A stretch of DNA of 17,976 bases from CAZMCT01 sp964564785 (GTDB taxonomy: Bacteria; Planctomycetota; Phycisphaerae; UBA1845; Fen-1342), in contig CAZMCT010000086.1 of NCBI GenBank assembly GCA_964564785.1, forward strand, positions 1-17,976. Direction: 5' to 3'. Below the pieces are notes generated by a model. It did no database searches. It was not told the DNA's origin and worked only from the letters and a program-made list of their open reading frames with translations. Position numbers and translations under genes: made by a program. Each line of letters starts with the position of its first letter. Positions within the stretch are counted from its first letter, which is position 1. Of the stretch, positions 14,798-17,976 are shown one piece after another.

Positions 14798-14831
14798 GCC
14801 ATCGCTTGCCCGGGCGTCCGAGGAACCGAAG

Positions 14832-15950
14832 ATGGTTTTGCCTAAGTGGATAGTCGCGGGGAGTTTGTGCATACTGGCCGGAGCGGCGGCCAGTCCGGCC
14901 AGTGCGCAACGGCGGGCACGCACCCTGACCGATCTGGTCAACCGGCCCAGTCTGCGGGGGCCCTCGACGCAGATCGGCGGCGAGTACACGCGGGGCGATC
15001 AGGCCCCCCTGTCCACCACGCGCGCCGAACCCAGTCTGATGGCCGCGCCACAGTTCACCTTCCGGGGGCGGGAGCGCGAGGGAAAGTACTCCGGCGCCAT
15101 GTCGCCGGCGCTGGGGCTGTATCCGACCTCGACGCGTTCGTTCTTCACCGGAGCCACGAACCGGGAACCGTGGGCGACCGTGGGGCTGTCCGAGCCGCGC
15201 GACCTCGAACTGCCGCTGCCGAACGTCCCGATCGGGTACGTTCCGGCGCTGACGGCGTCGTGGTACACGCCGCAGCCGCCGACGACTCCGTTTCAGCAGT
15301 TGAGCGGGCTGCGGCCGCCGCCGCCGAAGGACCCCCCGGCGCTTATCCCCTCCGCGCCCGACCGCCTCAACGCCCGGACCGACGAACGTCTGGCCCGCAT
15401 TCGCCAAGAGGCGCTGGCGCTGTTCCGCGCCGCGACGAAGGCAACGCGCGAACGGTGCGAAGACTGCGATGTCAACCTGAGCAAGGCCGTGCAGCGTCTG
15501 CGACAGGTGCGCGACCTGGACCGGTCCGACGCGCTGGCGGTGCTGCTCATGATGCACGGGTCACTCGAGCAGGAGCGCCCGACGCGGGCATCGCAGGAGC
15601 TCTTGCAGGCGTTCCGGCGGCGGCCGCAAACGCTGTTCGCGGAAGCGCGCGATTTGGATCGCTACTTTGGAGACGTCCCCCCCGACGCGGAACCGCCCGT
15701 GTACTCGGCCTACCTGAATGAGCAGATGCGGCGCTATTCGAGAATTGGGACGCTGAACAAGACCTCGGCCGAGGCGTTTGCGCTGCAAGCGTACTGCGCG
15801 TGGCGGCTGAACGAACCGACGGAGACGCGCGCGGCACTGGCCGAGCTCGAGCGGCTGGCGCGCGACGCACCGGCGGCCGCGGAGGAGCTGCTCTGGTTCG
15901 CGGCGGCACTGGGGGAGGCGGTGGCCCGGCCGACGGGCGCGACGCAGTAG
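14832..15950 (+). CDS. Secreted helical-repeat protein of unknown function
   Basis: A 372-residue exported protein that I do not recognise. The signal peptide (MVLPKWIVAGSLCILAGAAA) probably ends after ASA at residue 25. Residues 26-190 are low in predicted structure and rich in Pro, Arg, Ser and Thr, with a PPPPKDPP stretch. From about 195 to the end the protein is strongly helical and Ala/Leu/Arg-rich, with repeats reading like TPR helices, for example SAEAFALQAYCAWRLNEPTE followed by an Ala/Leu-rich helix. One Cys pair (CEDC) occurs. GAGGAA lies seven bases before the ATG; the frame is open for 43 codons upstream, but that part holds the TATAAT box. Close spacing to the sugar dehydratase suggests a joint role at the cell surface. 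That is inference from position only. Confidence 0.82.
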   Translation: MVLPKWIVAGSLCILAGAAASPASAQRRARTLTDLVNRPSLRGPSTQIGGEYTRGDQAPLSTTRAEPSLMAAPQFTFRGREREGKYSGAMSPALGLYPTSTRSFFTGATNREPWATVGLSEPRDLELPLPNVPIGYVPALTASWYTPQPPTTPFQQLSGLRPPPPKDPPALIPSAPDRLNARTDERLARIRQEALALFRAATKATRERCEDCDVNLSKAVQRLRQVRDLDRSDALAVLLMMHGSLEQERPTRASQELLQAFRRRPQTLFAEARDLDRYFGDVPPDAEPPVYSAYLNEQMRRYSRIGTLNKTSAEAFALQAYCAWRLNEPTETRAALAELERLARDAPAAAEELLWFAAALGEAVARPTGATQ

Positions 15951-15966
15951 GCGGCGATCACACGTG

Positions 15967-17976
15967 ATGGACCCCCAACCGAACGGCATGGCGCGGGCCG
16001 GGTGGCGCGAGTTTTCGCGGCGCCAGCGCGTCGCACTGAATGTTGCCGCGCACGTGCTGATCTTCGCGCTGTCCTGGTTCATGGCGTTCGGGTTGGCGTA
16101 CAACTTCAAGCAGTCGCCCACGCTCGCCGCGCCGCTGCGCTGGGGATGGTCGCTGTTCGGCGAAACCGCAGCGCCGGCGGGCACCCCGGAAGACTGGATG
16201 CTCGATTACTACCTGCCGTTGCTGGTGCCGGTGGTGGTGATCAAGCTGACGGTCTTCGTGCTCATGGGGCTGCACAAGGCGTCGTGGCGCTACGTGAGCC
16301 TGCGCGACGTGTTCGCGGTGTCGCGCGCCGCCTGGTGGAGCGTCCTGGGCGTATTCCTGCTCTACTACGCGCTCCAGAACATTCGCTCGCTCGGCCGTTC
16401 GCTCGGCGTGGACGTGCCGATCGAGCCGTTCGGCGAGCGGTTCCCCGACTCCGTGTTCGTGCTGGACTTCGCGGGGACGATCGCGCTGGCCTGCGGCGCT
16501 CGGCTGGCGGTGCGGCTCTATCACGAGGAGGTGCGACCGTCGGCCGACGGCCCCGCCCCACGGCTGCTGATCCTCGGGGCGGGTGACGCGGGCGAGAACG
16601 TGGTGCGCGAGATTCTGCGCATGCCGGTCGAGCGCTACCGCGTGGTGGGCTTCCTCGACGACGACGAGACCAAGTGGGGGGCGCGGATTCACGGCATCGA
16701 GGTGCTGGGACCGATCGCCGAAATCAAGGCGGTATGCGGCGCAGAAGCGGTGGACGAAATCCTGATCGCCATGCCTTCGGCTTCCCGCGAGCGGCTGCGC
16801 AAGGTGGTCGAACTCTGCCAGGGCACGAACCTCCGGTTCAAGACGCTGCCGGCCCTGTCGGATCTGATCGCCGGCCGGGCCTCGGTGAAGGAAATCCGCG
16901 ACGTCGACATCAACGACCTCCTGGGCCGCGCGCCGGTGCGGCTCGATGACGACGAAATCTCGAAGTTCATCCGGGACCGTGTGGTAGCCGTGACGGGTGC
17001 GGGCGGCTCGATCGGGGCGGAGATGTGTCGCCAGATCGCGCGCTTTGCCCCGGCCGGGCTGATCCTGATCGAACGCTCCGAACCCGCCCTCTTCCCCATC
17101 GACCAGGAGCTGCGGCGCGACTTCCCGCGCATCCGCATCGTCCCCTGCATCGCCGACGTCGGCGACGCGGCGCGGATCCGACGCATCTTCGGCCAGCACC
17201 GGCCGACGGCGGTGTTCCACGCCGCCGCCCACAAACATGTGCCGATGATGGAGTTCAACCCCGGCGAGGCGATCAAGAACAACGTCCGCGGCACGCGGCT
17301 GGTCGCCGATGCGGCTCTGGCCTGCGGCGTCGAGAAGTTCGTCATGATCTCGACCGACAAGGCCGTGAACCCGACCAGCATCATGGGTTGCTCGAAGCGC
17401 GTGGCCGAGATGTACATCCAGGGGCTGAGCGGCCGCGGGCAGACGCAGTTCGTGACGGTGCGGTTCGGAAACGTGCTTGGCAGCAGTGGCAGCGTCATTC
17501 CCATCTTCCGCGAGCAGATTGCGCGCGGCGGGCCGGTCACGGTCACGCATCCCGACATGGTGCGCTACTTCATGACCATCCCCGAGGCGGCGCAGCTCGT
17601 GCTCCAGGCCGCATCGATGGGCAAGGGCGGAGAAATCTTCGTGCTCGACATGGGCGAGCCCTGCAAGATCGTCGACCTGGCCCGCGAGATGATCACCCTC
17701 TCCGGCTTCCGGCCCGACGTCGACATCAAAATCACGTTCACGGGCATGCGGCCGGGCGAGAAGCTCTACGAGGAACTGGCGATCGACGGCGAAAACGTGG
17801 CCCGCACGGCGCACCCGAAGATCGGCATCTGGCGGAAAATCCCGGTCGACTGGAACAGCCTGGTGGCGGCCATCGAGCGGCTGGAAGCCGATGCCGACAC
17901 CCTCGACCGCGAATCGGCTCGGGCACGACTCAAGGAAATCGTACCCGAGTTCCATCTCGAACCGCCGCCGCGCCGC
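15967..17976 (+). CDS. Membrane-bound NDP-sugar 4,6-dehydratase (FlaA1/WbpM/CapD family), 3' end beyond the window
   Basis: An open frame of 670 codons without a stop before the window ends; the family is usually about 600-670 residues, so little is missing. Four membrane helices (about 22-45, 80-105, 112-135 and 160-182) precede a Rossmann-like domain (LLILGAGDAGENVV from about 199). The SDR-type catalytic domain follows, with TGAGGSIG (about 342-349). STDKAVNPTSIMGCSK places the catalytic-site residues as Ser462-Thr-Asp464-Lys465 and Met473-x3-Lys477. Met in the usual Tyr position is typical of the large WbpM-like enzymes. These modify UDP-GlcNAc-type sugars at the 4/6 positions for O-antigen, capsule or glycoprotein sugars. 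The ATG at 15967 lacks a strong ribosome binding site, and ATG 15988 is an alternative. It is likely co-transcribed with the gene before it. Confidence 0.94.
   Translation, partial: MDPQPNGMARAGWREFSRRQRVALNVAAHVLIFALSWFMAFGLAYNFKQSPTLAAPLRWGWSLFGETAAPAGTPEDWMLDYYLPLLVPVVVIKLTVFVLMGLHKASWRYVSLRDVFAVSRAAWWSVLGVFLLYYALQNIRSLGRSLGVDVPIEPFGERFPDSVFVLDFAGTIALACGARLAVRLYHEEVRPSADGPAPRLLILGAGDAGENVVREILRMPVERYRVVGFLDDDETKWGARIHGIEVLGPIAEIKAVCGAEAVDEILIAMPSASRERLRKVVELCQGTNLRFKTLPALSDLIAGRASVKEIRDVDINDLLGRAPVRLDDDEISKFIRDRVVAVTGAGGSIGAEMCRQIARFAPAGLILIERSEPALFPIDQELRRDFPRIRIVPCIADVGDAARIRRIFGQHRPTAVFHAAAHKHVPMMEFNPGEAIKNNVRGTRLVADAALACGVEKFVMISTDKAVNPTSIMGCSKRVAEMYIQGLSGRGQTQFVTVRFGNVLGSSGSVIPIFREQIARGGPVTVTHPDMVRYFMTIPEAAQLVLQAASMGKGGEIFVLDMGEPCKIVDLAREMITLSGFRPDVDIKITFTGMRPGEKLYEELAIDGENVARTAHPKIGIWRKIPVDWNSLVAAIERLEADADTLDRESARARLKEIVPEFHLEPPPRR

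Noticed and set aside
15958..17955. A 665-codon minus-strand open frame opposite the sugar dehydratase
   Set aside because: The plus strand encodes a dehydratase with all motifs in order. The antisense frame is His/Arg/Asp-rich and shows no recognisable fold.

Overview
The window is GC-rich bacterial chromosome with tightly GC-biased third codon positions. A planctomycete, perhaps of the Phycisphaerae, fits best. The evidence is a prepilin-like protein ending in an H-X9-DG motif, a stand-alone GGQ release-factor-like protein with an added C-terminal helix-turn-helix-like segment, a Tyr-rich secreted protein, and many dispersed palindromic intergenic repeats. This assignment is an inference; there is no rRNA or other marker gene here. 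I found no tRNA, rRNA, CRISPR array, integrase or transposase.

Layout. Positions 1-136 (-) hold the first codons of an unidentified membrane protein. Next come a UspA-type universal stress protein (260-730, -) and LepA/EF4 (979-2775, -). A repeat-rich gap follows, with a broken coding remnant and a clear terminator (2776-3307). Then comes a small Tyr-rich secreted protein (3308-3691, -), with a class IV aminotransferase divergent from it (3894-4763, +). That gene runs stop-to-stop into a bifunctional chorismate mutase/prephenate dehydrogenase (4760-5929, -), which is itself divergent from chorismate synthase (6093-7250, +). Four tandem hairpins separate this from an ABC-2-like permease (7550-9256, +). 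Another repeat cluster leads to a secreted parvulin-type isomerase (9539-10516, -). A prepilin-like gene (11932-12618, -) is coupled by a 4-nt overlap to a NifS/IscS-type cysteine desulfurase (10793-11935, -). Divergent from these is the release-factor-like gene (12745-13287, +). It converges on a type I-beta DAHP synthase (13418-14431, -). The window ends with a secreted helical-repeat protein (14832-15950, +) and a FlaA1/WbpM/CapD-type NDP-sugar dehydratase (15967-end, +).

Working together. DAHP synthase, chorismate synthase, the chorismate mutase/prephenate dehydrogenase and possibly the class IV aminotransferase form a loose aromatic-biosynthesis neighbourhood (entry step, chorismate formation, Tyr branch, perhaps folate or amino-transfer), split over several transcription units. 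The last two genes look like one operon at the edge of a surface-polysaccharide locus. Six genes carry a TATAAT or TACAAT box 22-55 nt upstream of their starts with no good -35 element.

The window is mostly housekeeping. I see no convincing new defence, mobile or biosynthetic system. The items most worth checking are the prepilin-desulfurase coupling, the GGQ-HTH protein, the Tyr-rich secreted protein, the split coding remnant at 3033-3230 and the structured repeat families.
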